NCBI GenBank assembly: GCA_046303115.1
Contig: JBKCGZ010000179.1
Location: forward strand, 1-23,314
Length of the DNA stretch: 23,314 nucleotides
From: CAINEC01 sp046303115
GTDB taxonomy: Bacteria; Bacteroidota; Bacteroidia; AKYH767-A; OLB10
Reading direction: 5' to 3'
Every line of letters starts with the position of its first letter. Within the stretch, counting starts at the first letter, position 1. Shown here one piece after another: positions 1 through 8,180 of the stretch. Under the pieces are notes generated by a model. That model was not told the origin of the DNA. It did no database searches and was given only the letters and a program-made list of their open reading frames with translations. The translations under genes were made by a program, and so were the position numbers.

Positions 1-62
1 AAAATGAAGTGTATACGTAGAGTTATACTTTTTTATTTTAGGATTTGCGATTTGACGATTTG

Positions 63-851
63 ATGATAATAACCGATCAGTTAGGAAGAAAAGTACATTT
101 AAATTCGCCAGCGAAAAGAATTGTTTCGTTGGTGCCGTCTCAAACAGAATTACTTTTTGATTTAGAATTAGATGCAGAAGTTATTGGCATCACTAAATTC
201 TGTATTCATCCTGAAAATTGGCTTCAAGAAAAAACAATTGTTGGAGGCACAAAGAATTTTCATATTGATAAAATCAAAGCACTACAACCTGATTTAATCA
301 TTGCCAACAAAGAAGAAAACACCAAAGAACTTATTGAAGAATTAGCACTCGATTATCCCGTTTATATTAGCGATGTAAACAATATCGAAGATGCTTTGCA
401 AATGATTGCGGATGTTGGAAGTTTAATAGGAAAATCATCAATAGCAGAAGCGCTAATTTCTGATATAAAGAATTCCAGAAATGATTTATCCTCAATAAAT
501 CAAACAAAAAAATCTTGCTATTATTTCATTTGGAAAAACCCTTGGCTAACAGTAGGCGGCGATACATTCATCAACACCATGATCGATGAAGCAGGCTTTG
601 TTTCGCTTTCAAAAAACCAAACACGGTATCCTGAAATCGACCTTGATAACATTGATAAACATCCCGACTTTTTGTTGTTATCAAGTGAGCCCTACCCTTT
701 CAAACAAGAGGATGCATACTTCCTTCAAACAAAGTTCCCGTCATCCAAAATTTTATTCGTTGATGGTACTTATTTTTCCTGGTATGGATCGAGGATGAAA
801 TACACTTTCCAATATCTGGCGAACTTACAAAAATCAAGTGCGTCTAATTGA
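63..851 (+). CDS. BtuF-like helical-backbone metal/cobalamin-binding protein without signal peptide
   Basis: The protein looks like the substrate-binding component of iron-siderophore/cobalamin ABC importers (helical backbone metal receptor, BtuF-like). The N-terminus MIITDQLGRKV followed by PAKRIVSLVPSQTELLFDL is the typical first strand and helix of the fold, and the family features GITKFCIHP, LQPDLIIA and the WLTVGGDTFIN region follow. From the ATG at 63 it has 262 residues, the usual mature length. In-frame TTG codons at 45 and 60 would add six residues or one, but family similarity begins at the ATG. There is no signal peptide or lipobox, so I infer a cytoplasmic or non-classical location. 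No permease or ATPase gene is adjacent. A possible -7 box (TACTTTTT, 26-33) lies upstream. The ligand cannot be told from sequence. Fold assignment is fairly sure, function is not. Confidence 0.8.
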   Translation: MIITDQLGRKVHLNSPAKRIVSLVPSQTELLFDLELDAEVIGITKFCIHPENWLQEKTIVGGTKNFHIDKIKALQPDLIIANKEENTKELIEELALDYPVYISDVNNIEDALQMIADVGSLIGKSSIAEALISDIKNSRNDLSSINQTKKSCYYFIWKNPWLTVGGDTFINTMIDEAGFVSLSKNQTRYPEIDLDNIDKHPDFLLLSSEPYPFKQEDAYFLQTKFPSSKILFVDGTYFSWYGSRMKYTFQYLANLQKSSASN

Positions 852-860
852 TTGATTAAT

Positions 861-868
861 TACCTTTG
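861..868 (+). promoter_or_regulatory. Bacteroidetes -7 promoter box TACCTTTG
   Basis: TACCTTTG matches the Bacteroidetes sigma-ABfr -7 consensus TAnnTTTG exactly and lies 18 bases before the TTG start at 887. I see no good -33 TTTG at the expected spacing. It suggests that the patatin gene has its own promoter rather than depending on read-through from the upstream gene. Confidence 0.5.
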
Positions 869-886
869 TAATTCAATCTAAATAGC

Positions 887-3175
887 TTGAAATCAATCCG
901 CATTTGCTTAACCATTTTATTACTTGCTTTATCATTGCAAGGCTACTCCCAAAAAGTGGGATTAGTACTAAGTGGTGGTGGTGCAAGAGGGTTTGCACAG
1001 ATTGGTGTTTTAAGGGCCTTAGAAGAAAATAAAATTCCGATTGACTACATTACTGGCGTTTCATCAGGAGCACTGATAGGCTGCTATTACGCAACTGGAA
1101 CATCACCATCGCAATTAGAGCGATTAGTCACACAGAAAATATTTGCCAAGCGCGCAGAAGGACAATTCGACGAAGACAACTTGTATTCCTTTCTAAAAAA
1201 TCCTGTTGATGCAAGCTGGATAGAAATTAAATTAATCAGCGACTCCATTTTCAAAACGCAGTTACCAAGCAACGTAGTTAATGCCGCAGAAATTGATTTT
1301 GCTTTGATGGAAAACCTTTCGATTCCAATTGCTCGCGCAGAAAATAATTTTGATAGTTTAATTGTCCCATTCCGTTGTATTGCTTCTGACATCACTGCAA
1401 AAAGACCGATCGTATATAAATCAGGCGACCTGTCATTTGCAGTTCGTGCCTCTATGTCGTTTCCATTTTATTACGCTCCACTATTAGATCAAAACAACAA
1501 TATCTATGATGGAGGTATTTATAATAATTTCCCAACGGATATTTTACAAACAGAATTTAATCCTGATTTAATTATTGGAGTTAACACAGCAGATACAATT
1601 GACCGACCAAGCGAGGTTAATTTTTTAAGTCAGCTAAAATCGATGATTCAGCGCTCCACGAATTACTCGATGAATCGCGAGCAAGATATTATCATCACGC
1701 CGAATGTTTCTGGCATTGGATTATTTTCTTTCGATGATATTAGAACAGCCATCGATAGCGGCTATGCAATGGGGTTACGAATGATTCCTTTAATCAAATC
1801 ACGTATTGGCAACAGAGAAGCTGACACTATTCTGCTTGCAGAAAAACGCAGACAATTTAGTTTCTCTTATAAAGATTTATTAATTGACTCTATTGCCGTT
1901 ACTGGTGTAAATACTAAGCAAGCCGATTACATTGTCAAAACTATAAATCCAAAAGGAGAGTTAATTACTTCTGATGAATTAAAACAAAAATGGTTTCGAT
2001 TAGTAGCAGATGAAAACCAACGCTATTTATTTCCTAGCTTAAAGTACAATCCGAAATCAGGACATTTTATTTTATGCGTAGACGTTCGAAAAAACAAAGG
2101 CATATCATTAAACTTTGGTGGTAACGTTTCATCGCGACCAATCAATACAGCTTTTATTTCGGCACAAAAAAACTATTGGGATAAATATAGTTTAAGAACT
2201 TTCGCGAGTATTTATTTTGGGAAGTTATACAGCAGCGGACATATTAGAAGTCGATTAGATGTACCTGGAACAATTCCGTTTTATATTGAGCCATCAGTGA
2301 CATTAAACCAGTGGGATTTTTATAAGAGTAGCTCTGCTTTCTTTGAAGATATTAAACCATCCTATTTAGTTCAGTACGATGAATCTTTTCAAATCAAATT
2401 AGGAACACCACTAACAAATAAACTTAAAGTAGAAGGTGGTGCCAATATTTTTGAGGCAAAAGATAAGTACTACCTTACAAGAGATTTCACACAAACGGAC
2501 ACAAGCGACTTAACAGATTTCAAAGGCAATAGCTACTTTTTAGATCTTGAGCAGAACACATTAAACAGAAAGATGTATGCTACTACAGGATCAGGATTGT
2601 TTGCTCGATTACGTTACATCAAAGGTGATGAAAAAACATTTCCTGGTTCGACAGGAATCCTTCGTGATACGACAACCTATAGCCATGAGTGGTTTCAGCT
2701 AAATGTAAAATATGAAACCTACTTTAACAGCTTAAGAAGATTTAAGTGGGGAGTGTTTGGTGAGCTAATGTTAAGTGGACAACCATTTTTCTCTAACTAT
2801 CGAGCAACTGTGTTAGCAGCGCCTGCATTTAATCCTATTGCCGACATGCAAACACAATTTCAAGAAACATATAGAGCGCATAACTTCCTTGGTATTGGAG
2901 TAAAAAATATCATTAGCATCAATGATAATTTTGATGTCCGTTTAGAAGGTTATGCTTTTCAACCTTTCAGAGAAATTTTACAAGAAGAAGATTTCAAATC
3001 GAGATACGGAGATAATTTTGGCAAGCGCTATTTCGTAGCCACTTTCAATACGATTTATAAAAGTCCGATTGGGCCCGTGAGCTTAGCTTTTAACTACTAC
3101 GACAAACGTGATAACCCAGTGGGGATTATTTTCCACATCGGATACATCATCTTTAACAGAAAGGCGATTTACTAA
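887..3175 (+). CDS. Patatin-like phospholipase fused to a POTRA/outer-membrane beta-barrel
   Basis: This is a 762-residue two-part protein. Residues 1-21 form a signal peptide. Residues ~23-310 form a patatin (PNPLA) domain with the oxyanion-hole motif SGGGARG (29-35), the nucleophile elbow GVSSG (57-61, Ser59) and the catalytic Asp in DGG (Asp208); this Ser-Asp dyad predicts a lipid acyl hydrolase. Residues ~340-410 resemble a POTRA domain, and the rest is a beta-strand-rich barrel of the BamA/surface-antigen type. The architecture resembles PlpD (type Vd autotransporters) and is common in Bacteroidota. The start is TTG at 887: an in-frame stop at 869-871 with no ATG in between leaves no other choice that keeps the signal peptide. 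The gene converges on der with a single base between the stop codons. Lipase activity and outer-membrane location are inferred from the family. Confidence 0.9.
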   Translation: MKSIRICLTILLLALSLQGYSQKVGLVLSGGGARGFAQIGVLRALEENKIPIDYITGVSSGALIGCYYATGTSPSQLERLVTQKIFAKRAEGQFDEDNLYSFLKNPVDASWIEIKLISDSIFKTQLPSNVVNAAEIDFALMENLSIPIARAENNFDSLIVPFRCIASDITAKRPIVYKSGDLSFAVRASMSFPFYYAPLLDQNNNIYDGGIYNNFPTDILQTEFNPDLIIGVNTADTIDRPSEVNFLSQLKSMIQRSTNYSMNREQDIIITPNVSGIGLFSFDDIRTAIDSGYAMGLRMIPLIKSRIGNREADTILLAEKRRQFSFSYKDLLIDSIAVTGVNTKQADYIVKTINPKGELITSDELKQKWFRLVADENQRYLFPSLKYNPKSGHFILCVDVRKNKGISLNFGGNVSSRPINTAFISAQKNYWDKYSLRTFASIYFGKLYSSGHIRSRLDVPGTIPFYIEPSVTLNQWDFYKSSSAFFEDIKPSYLVQYDESFQIKLGTPLTNKLKVEGGANIFEAKDKYYLTRDFTQTDTSDLTDFKGNSYFLDLEQNTLNRKMYATTGSGLFARLRYIKGDEKTFPGSTGILRDTTTYSHEWFQLNVKYETYFNSLRRFKWGVFGELMLSGQPFFSNYRATVLAAPAFNPIADMQTQFQETYRAHNFLGIGVKNIISINDNFDVRLEGYAFQPFREILQEEDFKSRYGDNFGKRYFVATFNTIYKSPIGPVSLAFNYYDKRDNPVGIIFHIGYIIFNRKAIY

Positions 3176-3176
3176 A

Positions 3177-4502
3177 TTATTCTACCTCTTTGTTTCGCTC
3201 TTTACTTCGGAAATAAATTGTAATAGGCACACCACTGAAATCAAAATTTTCACGCATTTTATTTTCAATAAATCGTTTGTATGATTCATTGATATACTGC
3301 GGTAAATTACAGAAGAAAACAAATGTTGGTGCTTGTCCTGGTAACTGCGTAATGTACTTAATACTGATGGCCTTCCCTTTTGTAGCAGGTGGCGGATAGT
3401 TATGTACATAAGGTAACATCACCTTATTTAATTTTGAAGTAGCAACTTTAGCTGTTTTATTTTTGAATACTTGCAAGGCAGTTTCAAGTGCTTTAAAGAC
3501 ACGTTGCTTATTGGTTACAGAGGTAAAAATGATAGGCACATCTTCAAACGGACTTAACTTATCCTTTATTTTCTTTTCGAAATCACGCATGGTATTGGTT
3601 TCTTTTTCTACCAAGTCCCACTTATTAACTAAAATGACAACGCCTTTTCTATTACGTTCACACAAACGGAAAATATTCATATCCTGAACACCTAATCCAT
3701 TATTAGTAGCATCTAGCATCATCAAACAAACATCAGCTTCTTCAATCGCTCTAACGGAGCGCATTACCGAATAAAACTCAATATCTTCTTTAACTACTTT
3801 TTTCTTTCTTAATCCAGCAGTATCAATTAATAAAAAATCAAAACCGAAACTTTGATAACGCGTGTATAATGTATCACGAGTTGTTCCTGCGATTGACGTA
3901 ACGATAGCTCGCTCTACTCCTATCAGCGTATTCAACAAAGATGACTTTCCAACGTTAGGCTGACCAATAATTGCAATACGTGGTAACTCAGGATCAATCA
4001 CATCTTCTGGATCAAACACAGCTACCATATCATCTAACAATTCTCCTGTACCACTTCCACTCATCGCAGAGATAGGATACACATCACCCATTCCTAATGC
4101 GTAGAACTCTCCTACCTCATTAATACGTTTTGAATTATCTACTTTATTAGTGACAAGGAAAATTTTCTTATTACAACGACGCAGCATATTCGCTACTTCT
4201 TTGTCCATATCCGTTAATCCATCTGCCACATCAACAACAAATAAAATCACGTTGGCCTCATCGATAGCTAACGCCACCTGCTTACGAATTTCACCTTCGA
4301 AAATATCATCTGAACCAGTGATGTATCCACCAGTATCAATAACAGAAAAAGTTCTTCCTATCCACTCGGCCTTACCGTAATGTCGATCGCGCGTAACACC
4401 TGCTGTTTCATCAACAATTGCTTTACGTGACTCAGTAAGTCGGTTAAACAATGTCGACTTTCCCACATTCGGGCGACCAACAATCGCAACAATATTTGCC
4501 AT
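3177..4502 (-). CDS. der: Ribosome-assembly GTPase Der (EngA), two tandem G domains
   Basis: Der is a double GTPase needed for maturation of the 50S ribosomal subunit. Both G domains are intact in the 441-residue protein. Domain 1 has GRPNVGKS (9-16), DTGG (56-59) and NKVD (119-122). Domain 2 has GQPNVGKS (180-187), DTAG (227-230) and NKWD (293-296). The last ~90 residues form the KH-like domain. Length is normal for the family. The gene follows era with 9 bases between them, so the two are probably one transcript read from the era promoter. Its 3' end faces the patatin gene. Confidence 0.97.
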   Translation of the reverse strand: MANIVAIVGRPNVGKSTLFNRLTESRKAIVDETAGVTRDRHYGKAEWIGRTFSVIDTGGYITGSDDIFEGEIRKQVALAIDEANVILFVVDVADGLTDMDKEVANMLRRCNKKIFLVTNKVDNSKRINEVGEFYALGMGDVYPISAMSGSGTGELLDDMVAVFDPEDVIDPELPRIAIIGQPNVGKSSLLNTLIGVERAIVTSIAGTTRDTLYTRYQSFGFDFLLIDTAGLRKKKVVKEDIEFYSVMRSVRAIEEADVCLMMLDATNNGLGVQDMNIFRLCERNRKGVVILVNKWDLVEKETNTMRDFEKKIKDKLSPFEDVPIIFTSVTNKQRVFKALETALQVFKNKTAKVATSKLNKVMLPYVHNYPPPATKGKAISIKYITQLPGQAPTFVFFCNLPQYINESYKRFIENKMRENFDFSGVPITIYFRSKERNKEVE

Positions 4503-4511
4503 ATTCTAAAA

Positions 4512-5390
4512 TTATATTTCGTAGCCGAATCGCTTCAGCATATTATCATTATCTCTCCAATCATCAGCCACCTTGACCGTAAGTTCAATAAAGACTTGCT
4601 TCTCTAAAACCGTCTCTAATTTTTTACGCGACTCCATTCCTAATTTTTTAATCGCCTTCCCTTGATGTCCGATTAAAATTGCTTTCTGCGTTTCACGCGC
4701 GCAATAAATCACTACCGAAATACGATCAATCGTTTCATCTTCTTTGTAAGATGTTACAACTACTTCAACAGAATAAGGAATCTCCTGCTGGTATAAACTC
4801 AAGATTCGTTCACGCACAATTTCCGCTGTAAAGAATCGCATATTACGATCGCTCACTGCCTCATCCTTATCAAAATAAGCGGGGCCTTCGGGAATATCTT
4901 TTAAAAGTTCAGTTACTATATTATCAACTGAAAAATTATGCAATGCTGAAATTGGAAGTATTACTTTCGGCTTTAAGGTTTCTCTCCAAAACTCAACTGC
5001 TTCTTCAACAACTTGTTGTTCTGCAGTATCAATTTTATTAATGATGACATAAAGAGGAACAGAAAGAACCGTTAGTTTAACCTTTAACTCTTCATCAATT
5101 TTTCGGTCATTCACCTCCGTTACATACACCACAACATCCGCATCTGTAAACGTTTCTTCTACAGCCGCCAGCATTTTATGATGTAACTTATAAGCAGGCT
5201 TCATGATACCAGGAGTATCCGAAAACACAATCTGGTAGTGCTCATCATTCAAGATGCCCTTGATACGGTGACGGGTAGTTTGAGCCTTTGGATTAACCAT
5301 CGACAACTCCTGACCCAGTAACGCATTCATTAGCGTACTTTTACCCACATTGGGCTTCCCAACAATATTTACAAAACCTGATTGATGCAT
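4512..5390 (-). CDS. era: GTPase Era, 16S rRNA-binding ribosome-assembly factor
   Basis: Era binds the 3' end of 16S rRNA and checks 30S subunit maturation. The 292-residue protein has the P-loop GKPNVGKS (11-18), the switch region with AQTTRHRI (36-43), DTPG (58-61) and NKID (118-121). A C-terminal KH domain follows, with the GHQGKAIKKLG loop and the family ending VKVADDWRDN...LKRFGY. The start is the ATG at 5390. A good promoter lies only 7 bases upstream, so the mRNA would be nearly leaderless. der follows in the same direction, a common pairing in this phylum. Confidence 0.97.
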   Translation of the reverse strand: MHQSGFVNIVGKPNVGKSTLMNALLGQELSMVNPKAQTTRHRIKGILNDEHYQIVFSDTPGIMKPAYKLHHKMLAAVEETFTDADVVVYVTEVNDRKIDEELKVKLTVLSVPLYVIINKIDTAEQQVVEEAVEFWRETLKPKVILPISALHNFSVDNIVTELLKDIPEGPAYFDKDEAVSDRNMRFFTAEIVRERILSLYQQEIPYSVEVVVTSYKEDETIDRISVVIYCARETQKAILIGHQGKAIKKLGMESRKKLETVLEKQVFIELTVKVADDWRDNDNMLKRFGYEI

Positions 5391-5397
5391 TTGTGTG

Positions 5398-5432
5398 CAA
5401 AGATACCGATTTTATTGGTAACGAATGACAAA
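5398..5432 (-). promoter_or_regulatory. Promoter of era-der: -33 TTTTG and -7 TATCTTTG
   Basis: Read on the minus strand, TATCTTTG (5405-5398) is a perfect TAnnTTTG box, and a TTTTG motif at about 5433-5429 lies 23 bases upstream, near the usual -33 to -7 spacing. This is the most complete promoter in the window. Only 7 bases separate the -7 box from the era ATG. It lies between the BamA-like stop (5442) and era, so era-der can be transcribed independently of ung and the BamA-like gene. Confidence 0.6.
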
Positions 5433-5441
5433 AGCTCTCGC

Positions 5442-7214
5442 TCAAAAGAGATTCACTAAGCCAAAGTGGATTTTTGCATCTTTAAATGACAGTGGCTCAT
5501 CCTGCAAACTACCAACGGCATAGGTAAATGAAAAGATACCAGCCTTCGTCTCGAAATTAATTCCCGTACCCAATCCGTAAGGATGATCACTAAAAAGAAC
5601 TGTTTTCGATTTATCCTTATAAAAGGCCTGATTAAAAAACACGAACAAGAAAGAGTTTTGTTCAAGCAACAATCGATACTCTATCTTCCCTATCAACAAG
5701 GAAGAAGCTGAAAAACTTGTTTCGTTAAATCCTCTCAAAGTTTTTAGTCCACCAAAACGAATCAACTCATTAGCAAAATATTTTTCTCCTTGAATATGTG
5801 ATGCCGCTGTGCCAACATTTAACACACTTGATTTACCTAAAGGAAAATAATAATCCGCATTTAAATCAAACCGGTATTGATTCGATTTCAAATTAAGTGA
5901 ATCATACCAAACATCTGGAAATTTAACATTCTTTTTAATGGTACGTTGACCAGCAGTTCCAGTGATGTTAATATCATAACCATTTGTCGGATTAAAACGA
6001 TAATCTAAATTTTGCCATTGTAGTCCTAATCCGTAGTTAATCAATTGCACATCGGCTACATCAGGGAGCGTAATTTGATTTTGATAAGGCTCAACAGAAA
6101 TTAAATTGTTTGTTTTTTTACCTGCAAATACTTTCACAGAATTATTTCCATTGACTAAATATTGAATTCCTAATTGTCTATTTACTTCAAACCAAAGCGT
6201 ATCTTTTTTAAACAAAGAAAACTCTCCTTCTAATCCGAATGGCAAATCGAAAATAAAAGGATAGTTAATTTTAATTTTTAAATCTTGTGTTCGAGGCTGT
6301 GGATTATTCCAATTAAAATCGATGAGCTCTGCACGACCAAATACATTCATCAATTTAATTTTAACATCGCCGGTCAAATATACCTTTCTTGATTTAGCAT
6401 TATCAGATTGAAATCCAACAATTCCATTAAGCATACTCGCCTTTTTATTTTGCAAATAAAAAACAGGATGATAAGTACTGTCACTATATTCGATTTCATA
6501 CGGACGTACTTCAGAGACAAAAGGAATTTCTTTAATTCTGAATGTCCACTTGCTTAACTTACTCTCATTAAAAATATCCCCCTTTGTAACATCAAGGTAG
6601 TTCAAGAAATAGTTTTGATTTAGTTTAGCACTACCTTTTATCAAAACAGTATCGAGCAGATAACTTGGGCCCTTATCAAAAAGCAAATCAGCACTAAAAT
6701 CTGAGGAGTCGTTATTAAGTTGAATATTTTCTAATCGTGCTAACGCAAATGGATATCCGTTATTACAACCCCACTTCACCAAAGCGTTCATCAACTGAGT
6801 ATAGTAGTCAGGAGTAAAGATTGCTTTATCCGTTCGATAGCCCAGATTACTCAACAAATCCTGTTCGTCTTTTTTGATATTGATAGATGAAAAAGTGTAT
6901 TGTTTTCCGAGCGACCAATAGACAATAATTTCAGCAGTAGTATAAGATACACTATCGTAAGAGGCGGTTAAAAATCCTCGTGATTTTAATTCTGCTTCAA
7001 TCGTTTTAAGTGCAGGCATTAATGTAAGTGAATCTAACTTCGACTTATTAATTTTCTTTTCAAAAGTTAAGAGAAGTTCTGATTGCTGATTGTTTTTTGA
7101 ATTGAATCGTATAGGCGGATTAGAAAAATTATTAGCATATGATGCCAATGTTGCTCCAATCAAAACAAAGAGAACAACATATCGAACTATAACAAACCAA
7201 TTTCTATTTTTCAT
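5442..7214 (-). CDS. BamA/TamA-family outer-membrane beta-barrel protein
   Basis: The 590-residue protein starts with a basic, hydrophobic signal segment (MKNRNWFVIVRYVVLFVLIG). It continues with POTRA-like repeats at roughly 60-290, containing the pattern 'DTVLIKGSAKLNQNYF...GDIFNESKL' typical of a POTRA helix-strand unit. A beta-barrel of the surface-antigen/Omp85 type fills the C-terminal half, with the RFGGLKTLRGF motif of the barrel (the loop 6 VRGF/Y-like element) and a terminal Phe (GLVNLF) as expected for an outer-membrane protein. It is shorter than true BamA (about 800 residues), so it more likely belongs to the TamA-like or other Omp85 subgroup and acts in protein or lipid traffic at the outer membrane. 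It starts 3 bases after the ung stop, so the two are probably co-transcribed. Confidence 0.85.
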   Translation of the reverse strand: MKNRNWFVIVRYVVLFVLIGATLASYANNFSNPPIRFNSKNNQQSELLLTFEKKINKSKLDSLTLMPALKTIEAELKSRGFLTASYDSVSYTTAEIIVYWSLGKQYTFSSINIKKDEQDLLSNLGYRTDKAIFTPDYYTQLMNALVKWGCNNGYPFALARLENIQLNNDSSDFSADLLFDKGPSYLLDTVLIKGSAKLNQNYFLNYLDVTKGDIFNESKLSKWTFRIKEIPFVSEVRPYEIEYSDSTYHPVFYLQNKKASMLNGIVGFQSDNAKSRKVYLTGDVKIKLMNVFGRAELIDFNWNNPQPRTQDLKIKINYPFIFDLPFGLEGEFSLFKKDTLWFEVNRQLGIQYLVNGNNSVKVFAGKKTNNLISVEPYQNQITLPDVADVQLINYGLGLQWQNLDYRFNPTNGYDINITGTAGQRTIKKNVKFPDVWYDSLNLKSNQYRFDLNADYYFPLGKSSVLNVGTAASHIQGEKYFANELIRFGGLKTLRGFNETSFSASSLLIGKIEYRLLLEQNSFLFVFFNQAFYKDKSKTVLFSDHPYGLGTGINFETKAGIFSFTYAVGSLQDEPLSFKDAKIHFGLVNLF

Positions 7215-7217
7215 TCC

Positions 7218-7895
7218 TTACAAACGCCAATCGATAGGTGAAATATTGTTTTTTACAAGGTACTCATTTGCTTTTGAGAAATGAGCACAGCCACTAAATC
7301 CTGTTCGCGCTAATGGCGAAGGATGAGCAGCTTCAAGTACCAAATGCTTGCTGCGATCAACAGAAGAAGCTTTTTGCTTGGCATAATTACCCCAAAGCAT
7401 AAACACCACATGTTCACGATTTTCGGAAATTGATTTTATCACAGCATCAGTAAATTTCTCCCAGCCTTTATTCTGATGTGATCCAGCCTGATTTTCACGG
7501 ACCGTGAGTGTAGCATTTAACAGCAATACACCTTGTTTTGTCCAAGGCGATAAATCACCATGCTGCGGAATTTCAATTCCCAAATCACGATTCAATTCTT
7601 TGAAAATATTTTTAAGGGATGGTGGTATGCGAACGCCAGGCGCAACCGAGAAACAAAGTCCGTTGGCCTGCCCTATTCCATGATAAGGATCCTGACCGAT
7701 TATCACCACTTTTACTTGATAAAAAGGTGTATTTTCGAAAGCTGCAAAAATCTGCTTGCCAGGCGGATAAATTATTTCATTATTAGCCTTTTCTACTCTT
7801 AAAAACTGCACAAGTTCGTTGAAATAGGATTCTCCCCACTCATTACCAATTTGCCTCTTCCAGCTCTCTTCTATAGTCACATGTAAACCATCCAT
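7218..7895 (-). CDS. ung: Uracil-DNA glycosylase, family 1
   Basis: Ung removes uracil from DNA in base excision repair. From the ATG at 7895 the protein has 225 residues, the usual size. It carries the catalytic water-activating motif GQDPYHG (68-74, Asp69), the uracil-binding Phe (LCFSV), LLLNATLTV (Asn127) and the DNA-intercalation loop HPSPLA (His191). The open frame extends to 8024, but the additional residues do not resemble the family N-terminus and overlap the divergent lipoprotein gene's start. MDGLHVTIEESWK matches the usual Bacteroidota beginning. An alternative ATG at 7919 would add eight residues. The BamA-like gene follows 3 bases later. Confidence 0.95.
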   Translation of the reverse strand: MDGLHVTIEESWKRQIGNEWGESYFNELVQFLRVEKANNEIIYPPGKQIFAAFENTPFYQVKVVIIGQDPYHGIGQANGLCFSVAPGVRIPPSLKNIFKELNRDLGIEIPQHGDLSPWTKQGVLLLNATLTVRENQAGSHQNKGWEKFTDAVIKSISENREHVVFMLWGNYAKQKASSVDRSKHLVLEAAHPSPLARTGFSGCAHFSKANEYLVKNNISPIDWRL

Positions 7896-7981
7896 TTTAT
7901 CAGTAGCGGCATCAAGCATTATAAACAATTTATCGTGCGAAAAATAATTAAAACCATTCTCCGTTCGAGAGATAAAAATAC

Positions 7982-7989
7982 TTACTTTG
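7982..7989 (+). promoter_or_regulatory. Possible -7 box TTACTTTG upstream of the lipoprotein-mgtE-dehydrogenase genes
   Basis: TTACTTTG differs from TAnnTTTG at one position and ends 29 bases before the ATG at 8019. I see no -33 motif. It lies in the region between ung (minus) and the small lipoprotein (plus), the only non-coding stretch from which the 8019-10528 gene group could be transcribed. Confidence 0.3.
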
Positions 7990-8018
7990 TGCTGATTAAT
8001 CATATTACCGGTAAAAAC

Positions 8019-8147
8019 ATGCAAAAATTAATTTTAATCTGTGGATTTATTTTAACTGTAACCTGCCTTGTTTCTTGCAAATCGCGTGAGAAATGCCCTG
8101 CTTACGGACAACAAAATACTACAAACACGACTCAACGCCCTGCTTAA
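8019..8147 (+). CDS. Small (42-residue) lipoprotein with CPAYG motif
   Basis: ATG at 8019 begins a 42-residue protein. It has a hydrophobic signal segment (residues 2-19), the lipobox LVSC (17-20) with lipidated Cys20, and a short polar tail with KCPAYG (25-30) and Asn/Thr/Gln-rich residues. The mature part would be only ~23 residues attached to a membrane lipid. The frame is open upstream to 7935, but the signal peptide fixes the start at 8019. I remember similar short lipoproteins with a CPAYG motif in other Bacteroidota, without known function. The stop lies 33 bases before mgtE and no promoter is visible in between, so co-transcription is likely. That may hint at an envelope or metal-related role, but this is inference. 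Confidence 0.75.
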   Translation: MQKLILICGFILTVTCLVSCKSREKCPAYGQQNTTNTTQRPA

Positions 8148-8180
8148 TTAGAGCAGTATTTAATTACGACATAGTTGACA

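Noticed and set aside
7935..8018. Upstream extension of the small lipoprotein frame
   Set aside because: The signal peptide and lipobox start at the ATG at 8019, and an extension would bury the signal in the middle of the protein.
7896..8018. M-box (Mg2+) riboswitch for mgtE
   Set aside because: The region is short and shows none of the conserved M-box blocks, and the lipoprotein gene lies between it and mgtE.
7896..8024. Longer 268-residue form of ung starting at 8024
   Set aside because: The additional N-terminal residues do not resemble the family and would overlap the start of the divergent lipoprotein gene. The ATG at 7895 gives the normal length.
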